40,427 nt of DNA from an uncultured Prevotella sp. Its GTDB lineage: Bacteria > Bacteroidota > Bacteroidia > Bacteroidales > Bacteroidaceae. The stretch spans positions 1-40,427 of the forward strand of contig CAMOVK010000007.1 of NCBI GenBank assembly GCA_946627325.1. The letters run 5' to 3'. The notes beneath the pieces are model-generated. The model did no database searches. It was not told the origin of the DNA and saw nothing but the letters and a program-made list of their open reading frames with translations. The position numbers and the translations under genes are program-made. Below, one piece after another: positions 18,301 to 25,855 of this stretch; within the stretch, counting starts at the first letter, position 1, and the number at the start of each line of letters is the position of its first letter.

Positions 18301-19959
18301 GAGGTAGTACACGTTTTTCATCATCAAGTCCCAGTTGCCCTGACGGGGGTTGTTGGATGTGTTTTTCAGTGCTTTCACATAGAGCGACTGGCTCACATCA
18401 GTCAGGTCTGACGAGAATTCACCTACCTGGAAGGTCACTCCTCCGTAGGTGTATTCGTAAGCTACTGCGAGCACTTGGTCGGTTTGCAGGCTCGATTTGA
18501 GCGATATATATCCGAGGGCTGTATTTACTGTATATTCTGAGGAGTTGAGTAGTCGTGCGCTTTCGAGTTTTTCGTAGTCGCTGCCTCCAACAAATCCGGG
18601 TATGGCATCAAGCACAGTGGATGCTTGGTCGATGTCGCGAGCCTGTGAATAGGTATTTACCATTTGGTAGTACTCGCTGTTAGCCTGATTCGATGGCACT
18701 GCCTGACCTGTTGACGACCATAGCGAATTGCTTATTTTCTCGTTTTCGGCGAGGTCGGTGAGTGCTACTATGTTTCGTGTGTTTTGTGTCGTTCCGCTTT
18801 TGTTTGTCACCCACACTTCGACTCTGTTTATCTTCACTCCTGTTGCAAGGTTTGGCAGTGTGCGCATTCCAGCATTGTATCGGTCGCGGAAATACTGTGA
18901 GAGGAAGAAGTGTCGGTTTTCTTCGTAGTCAGCCACGTCGATTTCGAAAGGTGTTGTCTGTACTCCACCTTTCGACTGTACGCTCTTCGACGACGATTTC
19001 TTTTGCGAGAATACTGTTTGCAGCGTGAGTTTTCCGAACTGCATATCTGTGCGCACACCGAAGAGCGAGCTGGCGCCTCTGATGAGCGACGAGTTGGCAG
19101 GGAACGAGACGTTGCCCAGTTCCACAAGTTTTATTATTTCGTCTTCTTTTCCGTCGTATTTGAGTTTCATGTTTTGGGCATCGTAGTCGAATGTGGCGTC
19201 GGTATTGTAGTTGAGGCTCATATTGACTTTGTCGCCCACTTTTCCCGTCACGTTGAGATTAATCTTCTCGTCGAAGTTCATGTTTGTGGTCTTACGATTT
19301 CTGATTGGCAGCGACGGGTTGTCGATATTTTTCATGGTTGCGCCAAACTTCAGTTCGGCTGTTCCTTGTGTCTTAATGCGCACTCCTCCGGGTCCGAAAA
19401 TCTTTTCTGCTGGTCCGAGACTGAAGTGCATATCGGTAAAATCGAACTTTTCTTTGCCTTGTGTTTTGACTATTTCTTCGTTTTTCGACCTGAAGAAATC
19501 GCTTATCATCTGCCGCTCGCTCCATTTCATGTATTCGTCGAGCGTCATCATGACTGGTGTGTTTACATAGGTTCCTCCTATCTTGTCGCCAATGATGTAT
19601 CGGTCGAGGGTGTCGTTGTATTCCACCCCTTGCTTCATGTTTTCCGGTCGTTTGAGGTCTATGGGGTGTTGTGTGAGGTCGTCGTAGGTTATTGGCGATG
19701 TGCGTTGCACTTGCCATCTGGGGTGCAGGAGCGAGTCGGGTATTTCTTCGTCGTCGGCTATCAGTGGCTGTGCTGTAATGGCGATGGTGTCCTTCTTGGG
19801 TTTATTGTCGTCGTCGGGATTGGTTGTAGCCATGCGGTTGTTCTCTCTCGCTCGTTGCTGTCGGCGAGTGAGGTCGTCTTGTGGCAACGACACGACATTG
19901 CCTGCCACCACTACTATGGTGCAGACGATGAGATATATGGCTACTAACCGCTTGCGCAT
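12316..19959 (-). CDS. sprA: SprA/Sov outer-membrane translocon of the type IX secretion system
   Basis: A 2547-residue protein. SprA (Sov in Porphyromonas) forms the very large single-chain beta-barrel through which type IX cargo crosses the outer membrane. It has a signal-type N-terminus, a low-complexity acidic segment (about residues 35-75), then a long stretch rich in alternating hydrophobic/polar strands with NMSLNYNTDATFDYD-type blocks, and ends in an aromatic/basic barrel end (FGVSFKLSLTR). Its length is near known homologues (about 2400-2500). A charged Lys/Asp/Glu-rich segment around residues 1920-2010 interrupts the strands. The ATG lies 7 bp after the ruvA stop, so ruvA and sprA are co-transcribed. 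Several long antisense ORFs overlap it and are shadows. Confidence 0.96.
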   Translation of the reverse strand: MRKRLVAIYLIVCTIVVVAGNVVSLPQDDLTRRQQRARENNRMATTNPDDDNKPKKDTIAITAQPLIADDEEIPDSLLHPRWQVQRTSPITYDDLTQHPIDLKRPENMKQGVEYNDTLDRYIIGDKIGGTYVNTPVMMTLDEYMKWSERQMISDFFRSKNEEIVKTQGKEKFDFTDMHFSLGPAEKIFGPGGVRIKTQGTAELKFGATMKNIDNPSLPIRNRKTTNMNFDEKINLNVTGKVGDKVNMSLNYNTDATFDYDAQNMKLKYDGKEDEIIKLVELGNVSFPANSSLIRGASSLFGVRTDMQFGKLTLQTVFSQKKSSSKSVQSKGGVQTTPFEIDVADYEENRHFFLSQYFRDRYNAGMRTLPNLATGVKINRVEVWVTNKSGTTQNTRNIVALTDLAENEKISNSLWSSTGQAVPSNQANSEYYQMVNTYSQARDIDQASTVLDAIPGFVGGSDYEKLESARLLNSSEYTVNTALGYISLKSSLQTDQVLAVAYEYTYGGVTFQVGEFSSDLTDVSQSLYVKALKNTSNNPRQGNWDLMMKNVYYLASTVEKDKFRLDVKFQSDTAGVYLNYIPEPQVKEQQIIKLLGADRLDNNMKVHSNGYFDYVQGYTVSNGRVFFPCVEPFGQNMYDILVSQGVAATQAARYAFVELYDSTKTVAKQIAEKNKYILMGQYRGSSSSVISLGAYNVPQGSVVVTAGGQTLTEGSDYSVNYSAGEVTILNQSIIDAGTAVNVSLESNTDYAQQRKTMLGLNWAYDFTKNLQLSGTIQHLSEQSLTTKVSMGSEPLNNTLWGVNLNWKKESQWLTNMLDKIPFLQLSQPSNIQFNAEFAQLIAGQSRGTQDNASYLDDFENTKNTIDVSAPTSWIISSVPSMFDEYKDKTGLTSGYNRSLLSWYTIDPLFTRRSSSLTPGHIKSDLNQLSNHYVREIYVRNLYPNRDQSSYNGATATLPVLNLTFYPNERGPYNFNPILDSNGRLQQPKQSWGGMMRKLDTNDFETANIEYIEFWMLDPFIYTREEGTASEHGGDFYINLGEVSEDILRDGKKFYESGMPVDGSQAYTTTQWGRIPTQATVTYAFATTSGSRARQDLGYNGLNDEEEKNFEAYQSFLQSIQGKVSAAVFDSIMNDPANDNYHYFRGSDYDRMEADIIRRYKYINNPQGNSPDNDTRSEGYDTSYKTTPDVEDINQDYTLNEYEKYYQYRVSIRPEDLVVGHNYIVDKREDTGTLRNGEKYNVTWYQFRIPLDQYEQRVGSIADFTSIRFMRMFMTGFEKPVTLRFGSLDLVRGEWRVYEQNLTNSATNSGHLSVSAVNIEENNDKQPVNYVLPPGILRQQDPTQPQLVESNEQALSLVVTNLGNNESKCVYKNTNIDMRQYKRLQMFVHANTMLENTTNLQDNQLAVFIRLGSDYKSNYYEYEIPLSLTPEGHYDRYSTPDRRIVWPQDNMLDVPLQIFTQLKKQRNIAKGEGRASYNQLFSAYDEANPANKISIMGNPSLGEVKTMIIGVRNLSGEVKSGEVWVNELRLKEFDNGGGWAAQGTLNMQLSDFGTVNLSGKYMTEGFGGLEEGVAQRSQDNYKTYSITTSLELGKFFPEKAKVSAPLYYSITKEETDPKYNPLDTDMLLDEALEGTTNKHERDSIESIAVTKTTNTNFSLSNVRVGIQNKRHPMPYDPANFSFSYSHSHRHTQGETTVYENEDQWRGAMNYSWTPVYKAWEPFKKLIKSKSKWFEIFKRFGLNWLPQNVSFNTEMTRNYYELQTRDMEDLGGSQLPLTFNEQFLWTRDFTLRWDLTKNLHATFQSGTRAEIEEPYTPINKDLYPDRYQAWKDSVWTSIKNFGTPLDYSQSFNASYQLPLNLVPIFDWVNADANYTSTYSWVRGTELEDGTSLGNTISQNRSVNVNTSLNMQKLYDHVPFLKKTNERFNKRSRPVNSSINQKAQRDAARLGSTAARQRGENDDSKEGKEGDDKAKKLPKNQKSYEKEITIAADTSIIVTHSKKSKRLIVSAKNKDGKSVAIKYKKVDENKIKVFNRTDSAMTLKLTVTPKEPLDDKPWYKTAQVIARGLMLVRNINVSYRNQYSMSLPGFMPNIGSAFGQRRGDIMAPGLDFAFGFMSDSYIERARERGWLLYNDSVATPAATSKTEDLQIKVTLEPIKDLKIDLNASRTYTTSKSIQYMYEGNPTTQSGTFTMTTLSLGSALEGMGNANNGYHSKSFTQFCNSLDAFQRKVNMQYDGARYPASSSWAGQSYDASSSTIDRYSADVMVPAFLSTYTSMSRNGLRIFPTLASLLPNWTIRYSGLSQLPLFSRWFKSVNLNHSYKSVYAVGSYASYSTWLEYMAGLGFITDAASGSPVPSSMYNVSTVSINEAFSPLIGIDVTLQNNLNCKLEYRTTRVLNLSMTSVQINEALSKDWVLGVGYKISDFRLFGAKNHRKVKNKKATDDQSQTEQNNRNTSRGGSQGINRDLNLRFDFSLRNQAAITRDIASMTSSASSGNKALKISFSADYTLSKLITMSLYYDHQTNTPLLSSNSYPTTTRDFGVSFKLSLTR

Positions 19960-19966
19960 TGACGTG

Positions 19967-20584
19967 TTATTTGATGAGTTTGAGTGCTTGTTTTACTACT
20001 TGTTCCACTGGGAGGTCGGGCGTTTGTCGGAGTATTTCATCGACTACCTTTGCCGATGGTGCTGGCGAGAAACCGAGCATGGTCAACGCTCCGAGTGCTT
20101 CCTCGCGTGCTGGGCTACTTACAACCGTTCGCGTCGAAGAGCCTCCTGCATGGATTTCTTGGGCTATTCCCGACGACATGATTTTGTCTTTCAGGTCAAC
20201 GATGATGCGCTGTGCCGTTTTCAGTCCGATGCCTTTCACCGACTTAAGCATCCTTTCGTCGCCGGTGGCAATGATGTTGCACAATTCGGCTGGCGACGAC
20301 GATGAGAGAATCATTCGCGCGGTGTTCGAGCCTACGCCCGAAACGGTGATGAGCAGGCGGTAGAGTTCACGCTCTTGCTTTGTAGAAAAACCATAGAGTG
20401 TGAACGAGTCGTCGCGACCACCAGTCATCAGCACTTCGTGGACATAAACCTTCACTTCCTTGTTTCCCTGAAGGGCAGAATAGGTGTTGAGCGAGATATT
20501 TAGCGCATAGCCCACTCCGCATGCCTCAACCACAGCCAAAGCGGGTGTCAGTTCGGCAAGCGAACCCTTGATATAATCAATCAT
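19967..20584 (-). CDS. ruvA: Holliday junction branch migration protein RuvA
   Basis: RuvA tetramers bind four-way junctions and recruit the RuvB motor. The 205-residue protein has the N-terminal OB fold ([12 protein letters not shown]...), two helix-hairpin-helix motifs ([13 protein letters not shown] near residue 82 and [13 protein letters not shown] near 117), a Ser/Thr-rich linker and the C-terminal RuvB-contacting three-helix domain ([12 protein letters not shown]). It directly precedes sprA by 7 bp. Upstream, instead of a clear TAnnTTTG box, there are two perfect palindromes (20599-20612 and 20621-20633). Confidence 0.97.
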   Translation of the reverse strand: MIDYIKGSLAELTPALAVVEACGVGYALNISLNTYSALQGNKEVKVYVHEVLMTGGRDDSFTLYGFSTKQERELYRLLITVSGVGSNTARMILSSSSPAELCNIIATGDERMLKSVKGIGLKTAQRIIVDLKDKIMSSGIAQEIHAGGSSTRTVVSSPAREEALGALTMLGFSPAPSAKVVDEILRQTPDLPVEQVVKQALKLIK

Positions 20585-20598
20585 TGATAATGAGTTTT

Positions 20599-20633
20599 TT
20601 GTATATATACAATATCAATAACGCGATGCGCGT
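20599..20633. promoter_or_regulatory. Two perfect palindromes upstream of ruvA; rest of the 319-bp gap
   Basis: TTGTATATATACAA (20599-20612) is a perfect 14-bp palindrome. ACGCGATGCGCGT (20621-20633) is a perfect 5-bp inverted repeat around ATG. Both lie within 50 bp of the ruvA start, where a promoter is expected, so they may be operator sites for ruvA-sprA (inference). In the remainder of the gap, 20634-20735 shows nothing recognisable. 20736-20823 is the hairpin array and 20844-20875 the promoter of the next gene. Confidence 0.45.
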
Positions 20634-20735
20634 GGCTTTTATTGCATCAGGAAAGAAAAAAAAGACTTTCGAAAAATGGCATTTGGCTCACAAGCAATCA
20701 TCACCTTTGATAACTGTCTCATATTCAATCAATTC

Positions 20736-20823
20736 GGAAAGCACGTCTTTTCGGCTCGGATAGATATGCTTTTCGGGTTGGAAAGATATGCTTTCCAAAG
20801 CGAAAAGCACATCTTTCCAAATC
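20736..20823. repeat. Array A: four 22-bp palindromic units
   Basis: Units begin at 20736, 20758, 20780 and 20802, an exact 22-bp period. Each unit is a 6-nt arm, a 5-nt core, a 6-nt complementary arm and a 5-nt spacer. The best unit is GGAAAGATATGCTTTCC (20780-20796), a perfect inverted repeat. Cores are CACGT, ATATG, ATATG and CACAT, and spacers are GGCTC, GGGTT, AAAGC and AAATC. A degraded fifth unit (GAAACA, AATAT, GCATAA) continues in phase at 20824. The array lies between divergent ruvA and the 20904 gene, 20 bp from the latter's -33 box. A matching array occurs at 34228-34315. Confidence 0.85.
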
Positions 20824-20843
20824 GAAACAAATATGCATAACTT

Positions 20844-20875
20844 TTTGGAGGTTTATTTCTTAATCGTAACTTTGC
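20844..20875 (+). promoter_or_regulatory. Promoter of the secreted orphan gene at 20904
   Basis: TTTG (20844-20847), a 19-bp spacer, then TAACTTTGC (20867-20875) form a textbook Bacteroidetes sigma-ABfr promoter. Transcription would start about 20 bp before the ATG at 20904. The hairpin array ends just upstream. Confidence 0.75.
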
Positions 20876-20903
20876 AAAAAATAAAAACCGAATTACTTTA
20901 ATT

Positions 20904-22457
20904 ATGATGAAAAGACTTTTAATCCTTGCGCTTGTCGCAGTATGCTCGACAGTCGCATTCTCACAAGACATTATCAAAGAGCAACCTGAAGGTGAAGTAG
21001 AATGTCGCTACCGATTGGCTGACATCTACTACGTCAGTGGCGACTATGCCTTTCGCTCGCACGTTGATGCTGGAGCAGCCTATGTGGTGAACGGAACCGA
21101 CGGCAACGTTTATATCCAAAACCCACTGTCGAGTTTCGGCGCAGGCAGTTGGGTGAAAGCAACGAAGAGGGGCGAAAACCAACTCGTCGTGGCACTGCCA
21201 GCAATGATTTTCGACGGAACAATAGAAGATTTCAATGGGCAGGAAACGCAAGTGGAATGGCAGATGAAAATGCTACGACTGAACGACGCGGGCAATGCCT
21301 ACGAGGCTGACGACAGCCAGCAAGAACTGGTGCTGCAAATAGAACCCGACGGAACCATTGCCATGCAGGCAGACGATGTAGTGGGACTCGTAGATAAGCA
21401 GACCAACGAGTGGACAGGATTTGCCGACTTGGGAGCGCGATTTGAAACAATAAACGAATACCAGCCGTCGCTGCCCGACGATATAGAAGAACGTACAGAG
21501 CAATGCTTCATCAACTACAACTACGGACAATTCACTCGTATGGCACAACCAGCAAAAGCAGCATTCTACGACGACAGAGTGTTCGTGTTGATGGAAACAG
21601 CATCAAGCCAATACTGGATTGAAGGAAAAGTTGAAGGCACGAAAGTGATAATTCCGGCTAACGAATATCTCGGATTCGACAAAAATTATTGGCAAAGCCA
21701 CATCTTCCTGACATCGGCAAGTTACGAGACACTCATGGACGACGGAGTGCAATACAACAAATATACACTCACGGGCGAAGATATTGTCTTCGACTACGAT
21801 GCGGCAACGAAAACAATGACTACCGAACAAGCAATGCTAATAAATACAGGAAAATACCAAGTGGAATATCTCACAGAGTATTGCGAAATGGAACTCAAAC
21901 CGCTGACACAAGTCATCGAACGCCCACAAGACCCTGCCATATCCTATTTCCGCCCATACTACGAACAGGACGACTGGGGAATGGTGGAGTTTCAGCAGGC
22001 ACCAATGACAGCAAGCGGCGAATATCTGCCATTGGAAAATATCTACTTCAACGTGTGGTTTGACGACCAACTGATGACCTTCGACCCGAAAGAATACATC
22101 AACCTCACTAACCCAATGACCGACTTCCCTTACCTTTTTACCGACATACAGGCAAACGAGGACGAGGGTATCTATCCTGACTTCGAAATATACGGAATGG
22201 GGCAGGCATTCTACTACTATCGCAACAATGTCAGTCGCATAGGAGTACAGACCTATACGATAGGCAACAATGGCGAACGACTACGCTCAAACATAGTCTA
22301 TACCGACGGCTCAGTTGTATCAAATATCAACCACACAACCATCGACAACAACCAGCCCGATGCCATCTACGACCTGCAAGGACGACAAGTAGCAGCACCA
22401 CGACAAGGACTATACATTGTGCGCAAAGGTAACAGAATAAGCAAACGGAGTTTCTGA
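20904..22457 (+). CDS. Secreted protein of unknown function with a short type-IX-like C-terminal tail
   Basis: I do not recognise the family. The 517-residue product has a signal peptide (MMKRLLILALVAVCSTVAFSQ; Met1 or Met2 could start). The long mature region is rich in Tyr, Asp, Asn and Gln and contains apparent beta-strand repeats, with no enzyme motif that I can identify. The last 30 residues (IYDLQGRQVAAP, then RQGLYIVRKGNR) resemble the short 'YDLxGRxV ... GxYIV' tail common on secreted Prevotella/Bacteroides proteins and related to type IX sorting domains. Full sorting domains are longer (70-100 residues), so type IX export is possible but not shown. The gene is monocistronic, with its own promoter and a hairpin downstream. 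Confidence 0.75.
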   Translation: MMKRLLILALVAVCSTVAFSQDIIKEQPEGEVECRYRLADIYYVSGDYAFRSHVDAGAAYVVNGTDGNVYIQNPLSSFGAGSWVKATKRGENQLVVALPAMIFDGTIEDFNGQETQVEWQMKMLRLNDAGNAYEADDSQQELVLQIEPDGTIAMQADDVVGLVDKQTNEWTGFADLGARFETINEYQPSLPDDIEERTEQCFINYNYGQFTRMAQPAKAAFYDDRVFVLMETASSQYWIEGKVEGTKVIIPANEYLGFDKNYWQSHIFLTSASYETLMDDGVQYNKYTLTGEDIVFDYDAATKTMTTEQAMLINTGKYQVEYLTEYCEMELKPLTQVIERPQDPAISYFRPYYEQDDWGMVEFQQAPMTASGEYLPLENIYFNVWFDDQLMTFDPKEYINLTNPMTDFPYLFTDIQANEDEGIYPDFEIYGMGQAFYYYRNNVSRIGVQTYTIGNNGERLRSNIVYTDGSVVSNINHTTIDNNQPDAIYDLQGRQVAAPRQGLYIVRKGNRISKRSF

Positions 22458-22666
22458 AACTCGCAAACAACAGGATTATATAAAAAAGAGAACGGGGCAC
22501 ACTTATATCTTTCATGTGACAAACTCTTCATATCCATAAAATACAGTAAGAATTAGTAACGCGCGTAGTAGTCGTTAGGAAAGTTATAAATGTTGGCAGT
22601 AATGCCATAGAATAAAGAGTTTGCCGTGTGAGGTGCATCACATAAAGTGTGTAAGTTAGAGCATAT

Positions 22667-22718
22667 TAAAGTCCGAAACCTTTGATTTCGAAAATCGAAC
22701 CTATGGTTTCGGACTTTA
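22667..22718. terminator. Bidirectional terminator-like hairpin
   Basis: TAAAGTCCGAAACC (22667-22680) pairs perfectly with GGTTTCGGACTTTA (22705-22718), a 14-bp stem. A smaller inner repeat (GATTT, CGA, AAATC) sits in the loop. It lies between the convergent 20904-22457 gene and the peptidase ending at 22750, and could terminate both. I see nothing else in the 292-bp gap. Confidence 0.7.
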
Positions 22719-22749
22719 TTGTGTGAAAGAATTGTCTGCAAATCCCTTA

Positions 22750-24156
22750 TTATTCGTCCATCTGGAACAGTGGATCGTCGGGCATAACCATTGTAGGTTT
22801 CTGCTTCTCAAGTTCGAGTAGGCGTTCTGGAACATATTGCTTGTCAACGACCATACGGAACATATACTCGCGGAACCAATCAGCAGTCATTATCAAACAA
22901 CCTTTTTGCCCCCACGATGCACCCCATGAATTCTCTACCTTCCATTTTTTTGGATTGCCATTGGCATCAAGATCGACAGCCGTAAGCGTCATGGCATGGG
23001 TAGAACCACTGTCGAAAGTGGCTATACGGTCAGCCTTGTTCATTGGGAATGTTGTAGAGAAGAGTGTTGCATAATCGTAGTTGTCGAGTGCGCAATAACC
23101 GCGTTTGTTGTCTAACTGCTTGCCCACGTCGTATGAACTATAAAGTTTGCGACCATCTTTTATCGCTGCGATAGCCATCTGCTCGATTTCTTCCATTGGC
23201 AGATTGAGGTACTTCCAGTTGTGACCATCGTACATGTGACGGTCGTATTCCACCTCATAGGTCTTGTAGTATTCGCGGCGCGGGTCGTTCATAACCATGA
23301 TAAACGAGCCGTTGATAGAGCCGCCTACCACTTCGCGATAGAACGACAGCGGCGTATAGGTCTTAGGCTCACCGATGGTCTTGCCGTTTTTATCTTTGAA
23401 AGCATAGGTAAACTCCTTGACTGGTTCGCCTATGGTCATAGAAAGCATATAATAGATTTGTGAAAGCATCTCCTTCTTACGAGCCTCTACCGCTGCTGGC
23501 TTTTTACCACCGTTGACCATACGATACAGTTCGAGACCATACTCGCGCAACTTCGACGAAACGAGAGCAGCCATACGCGAGGTGTTCTCAGCAGAGAAAG
23601 TCTCAGGCTGAACTCCCATCGGCACGAGTCCATACTTGTCGGCAAGGTCGGCTATACCACAAAACGTACCGCCATCGTTGATGGGATTGCGGAAGAAGAA
23701 CTGCATAAGTTTGTCGTCGAGTGGCTTCTTAGCATTATCGACAACACCCTGAAGCATGAGGTTGGCTTTCTCCATCTGGTCGTAGAAAAAGAGATGAGCC
23801 TGCGAAAACTCAACGTGGAGTGTGTCGTTGTGCTGCTGTGCAAAGCGTGCACGCAAGACATTCATGCCTGTAAACATCCAGCAACGACCTGACTTCTTCT
23901 GGTCGTGGATAGATTGCGACTTCGTTTCGTGACTGAAATAAGTGTCGAGTTCACCCTTCGAAGCAAAGTTGGCTGCCAGATTATCGATGCTATTGGCTGC
24001 CATAGCATTGAACAAAGCCTTGTTGGCAGGGGTTTTCGACTGCGATTTCTCAATCTCGCTCATCATCTTTGGCGAGATACCTCCACCCTTCTGCTGAGCA
24101 CCTACAACGAGAGTGACAGAGAGGAAAAGACTTAATAAAATAGTTTTCTTTTGCAT
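22750..24156 (-). CDS. Secreted C1B-type cysteine peptidase (bleomycin hydrolase/PepC family)
   Basis: A papain-fold aminopeptidase of the BleC/PepC group. The catalytic Cys lies in SGRCWMF, and the His and Asn in STHAMTLT and ENSWGASWG, in family order. Cytosolic relatives form hexamers that trim peptides. This one has a clear signal peptide (MQKKTILLSLFLSVTLVVGAQ), so it acts in the periplasm or outside. I chose the ATG at 24154-24156 (468 aa) over one 12 codons upstream, because that extension precedes the signal peptide and lies close to the promoter box at 24190-24197. It is transcribed divergently from glyS. Confidence 0.93.
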   Translation of the reverse strand: MQKKTILLSLFLSVTLVVGAQQKGGGISPKMMSEIEKSQSKTPANKALFNAMAANSIDNLAANFASKGELDTYFSHETKSQSIHDQKKSGRCWMFTGMNVLRARFAQQHNDTLHVEFSQAHLFFYDQMEKANLMLQGVVDNAKKPLDDKLMQFFFRNPINDGGTFCGIADLADKYGLVPMGVQPETFSAENTSRMAALVSSKLREYGLELYRMVNGGKKPAAVEARKKEMLSQIYYMLSMTIGEPVKEFTYAFKDKNGKTIGEPKTYTPLSFYREVVGGSINGSFIMVMNDPRREYYKTYEVEYDRHMYDGHNWKYLNLPMEEIEQMAIAAIKDGRKLYSSYDVGKQLDNKRGYCALDNYDYATLFSTTFPMNKADRIATFDSGSTHAMTLTAVDLDANGNPKKWKVENSWGASWGQKGCLIMTADWFREYMFRMVVDKQYVPERLLELEKQKPTMVMPDDPLFQMDE

Positions 24157-24189
24157 AAAAAAATATAAAATAAAATGATTTTTCGGGGA

Positions 24190-24226
24190 CAAAGTTACGA
24201 TTTTTACTCACTTAACAGTAACTTTG
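24190..24226. promoter_or_regulatory. Back-to-back promoters for the C1 peptidase and glyS
   Basis: CAAAGTTAC (24190-24198) and GTAACTTTG (24218-24226) form a perfect 9-bp inverted repeat. Each copy reads TAACTTTG outward: minus strand toward the peptidase and plus strand toward glyS. With a 19-bp spacer between them, each -7 box falls where the other promoter's -33 would be. Polymerase occupancy is therefore likely to be mutually exclusive (inference). Confidence 0.65.
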
Positions 24227-24277
24227 TAGGCAAAATTATTATTTAACACGCAAATAAAAAATAAAAAATATAGAAAA

Positions 24278-25816
24278 ATGGCACAAGAAGACGTTTTCAA
24301 GAAGATTGTGAGCCACTCAAAAGAGTATGGCTTCGTGTTCCCAAGCAGCGACATCTATGATGGACTGGCTGCCGTATATGACTATGGACAGAACGGAATA
24401 GAACTGAAAAACAATATAAAAGAATATTGGTGGAAGTCGATGGTACTTATGCACGATAATATCGTTGGCATCGATTCGGCTATCTTCATGCATCCCACAA
24501 TATGGAAAGCCAGCGGACATGTTGACGCATTCAACGACCCGTTGATTGACAATCGCGACTCGAAAAAGCGCTATCGTGCTGACGTATTGATAGAAGACCA
24601 AATAGGAAAATATGAAGAGAAAATACAAAAAGAAGTAGAAAAAGCACGCAAACGATTTGGCGACCAGTTCGACGAAGAGATGTTCTGCAAAACAAACCCA
24701 AGAGTTTTGGCTAACAAAGAGAAAATGGACAAACTGCATGAGCGCTTCGCCAAAGCAATGCAAGAAAATAATCTCGAAGAACTCAGACAAATAATCATCG
24801 ACGAAGAGATTGTCTGCCCCATCAGCGGAACAAAGAATTGGACGGAAGTAAGACAATTCAATCTCATGTTCTCGACAGAAATGGGCTCAGTATCCGACTC
24901 TGCCAACAAGATATACCTGCGACCAGAGACTGCACAGGGCATATTCGTCAACTACCTGAACGTACAGAAAACGGGACGCATGAAACTGCCTTTCGGAATA
25001 GCACAGATAGGAAAAGCCTTCAGAAACGAAATCGTTGCCCGACAGTTCATCTTCAGAATGAGAGAGTTTGAACAAATGGAAATGCAGTATTTCGTACAAC
25101 CAGGCACCGAACTCGAATGGTTCCAGCACTGGAAGGAATGGCGTATGCAATGGCATCAAGCACTCGGTTTCGGAGCAGAAAACTACCGTTTCCACGACCA
25201 TGAAAAACTTGCCCACTACGCCAATGCCGCATGCGACATAGAATTCCACATGCCTTTCGGATTCAAAGAAGTGGAAGGAATACACTCAAGGACTGATTTC
25301 GACCTATCACAACACGAAAAATACTCAGGCAAAAACATAAAATACTTCGACCCACAAACAGGCGAAAACTATGTGCCTTATGTAATAGAAACATCCATTG
25401 GAGTAGATAGAATGTTCTTGTCAGTCATGTGTCATAGTTATCAGGAGGAACAACTCGAAGGAGGTGAAACACGAGTAGTGCTGAAATTGCCAGAGGCTCT
25501 GGCTCCAGTAAAACTGTGCGTCATGCCACTTGTCAAGAAAGACGGACTGCCAGAGAAAGCACGCGAAATAATCAACGACCTAAAATTCCACTTCAACTGT
25601 CAGTACGATGAAAAAGATTCCATAGGAAAACGCTATCGCCGACAAGATGCAATCGGAACACCTTACTGCGTAACTCTCGACTACGACACACTCAAAGATA
25701 ACACTTGCACACTCCGTTACCGCGACACTATGGAGCAACAAAGAGTGAACATAGACGACCTCCGACAACTAATCGAAGAGAAAGTTAGCATAGCAAGCCT
25801 GTTGAGAAAACTGTAA
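24278..25816 (+). CDS. glyS: Glycyl-tRNA synthetase (homodimeric type)
   Basis: A class II aminoacyl-tRNA synthetase that charges tRNA-Gly. The 512-residue chain is the single-subunit alpha2 type, not the alpha2beta2 type of E. coli. Motif 2 lies in GKAFRNEI and the following FRMREFEQMEMQYF. The TAQGIFVNY block and motif 3-like ETSIGVDRMFLSVM are present, and the C-terminal anticodon-binding domain begins at about residue 405 (APVKLCVMPL). The leader is short and A-rich, with no T-box. The FKBP lipoprotein follows after 39 bp and is probably co-transcribed. Confidence 0.96.
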   Translation: MAQEDVFKKIVSHSKEYGFVFPSSDIYDGLAAVYDYGQNGIELKNNIKEYWWKSMVLMHDNIVGIDSAIFMHPTIWKASGHVDAFNDPLIDNRDSKKRYRADVLIEDQIGKYEEKIQKEVEKARKRFGDQFDEEMFCKTNPRVLANKEKMDKLHERFAKAMQENNLEELRQIIIDEEIVCPISGTKNWTEVRQFNLMFSTEMGSVSDSANKIYLRPETAQGIFVNYLNVQKTGRMKLPFGIAQIGKAFRNEIVARQFIFRMREFEQMEMQYFVQPGTELEWFQHWKEWRMQWHQALGFGAENYRFHDHEKLAHYANAACDIEFHMPFGFKEVEGIHSRTDFDLSQHEKYSGKNIKYFDPQTGENYVPYVIETSIGVDRMFLSVMCHSYQEEQLEGGETRVVLKLPEALAPVKLCVMPLVKKDGLPEKAREIINDLKFHFNCQYDEKDSIGKRYRRQDAIGTPYCVTLDYDTLKDNTCTLRYRDTMEQQRVNIDDLRQLIEEKVSIASLLRKL

Positions 25817-25855
25817 GAAACTACTATCTACCCATAGAAAACCAATCGAAACAAA

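Noticed and set aside
18910..19947. 345-residue plus-strand ORF at the sprA 5' end
   Set aside because: Antisense shadow of SprA with Cys/Phe/Val-rich composition unlike the real genes here.
20736..20823. CRISPR array
   Set aside because: The units are only 22 bp with 5-nt spacers and internal palindromes, too short for repeats and spacers, and no cas genes are present.
22553..22741. 62-residue minus-strand ORF between the secreted orphan and the peptidase
   Set aside because: It spans the terminator hairpin, has no start signals and no familiar composition.
24227..24277. T-box or other riboswitch in the glyS leader
   Set aside because: The leader is about 50 bases, A/T-rich and without stems or a T-box sequence.
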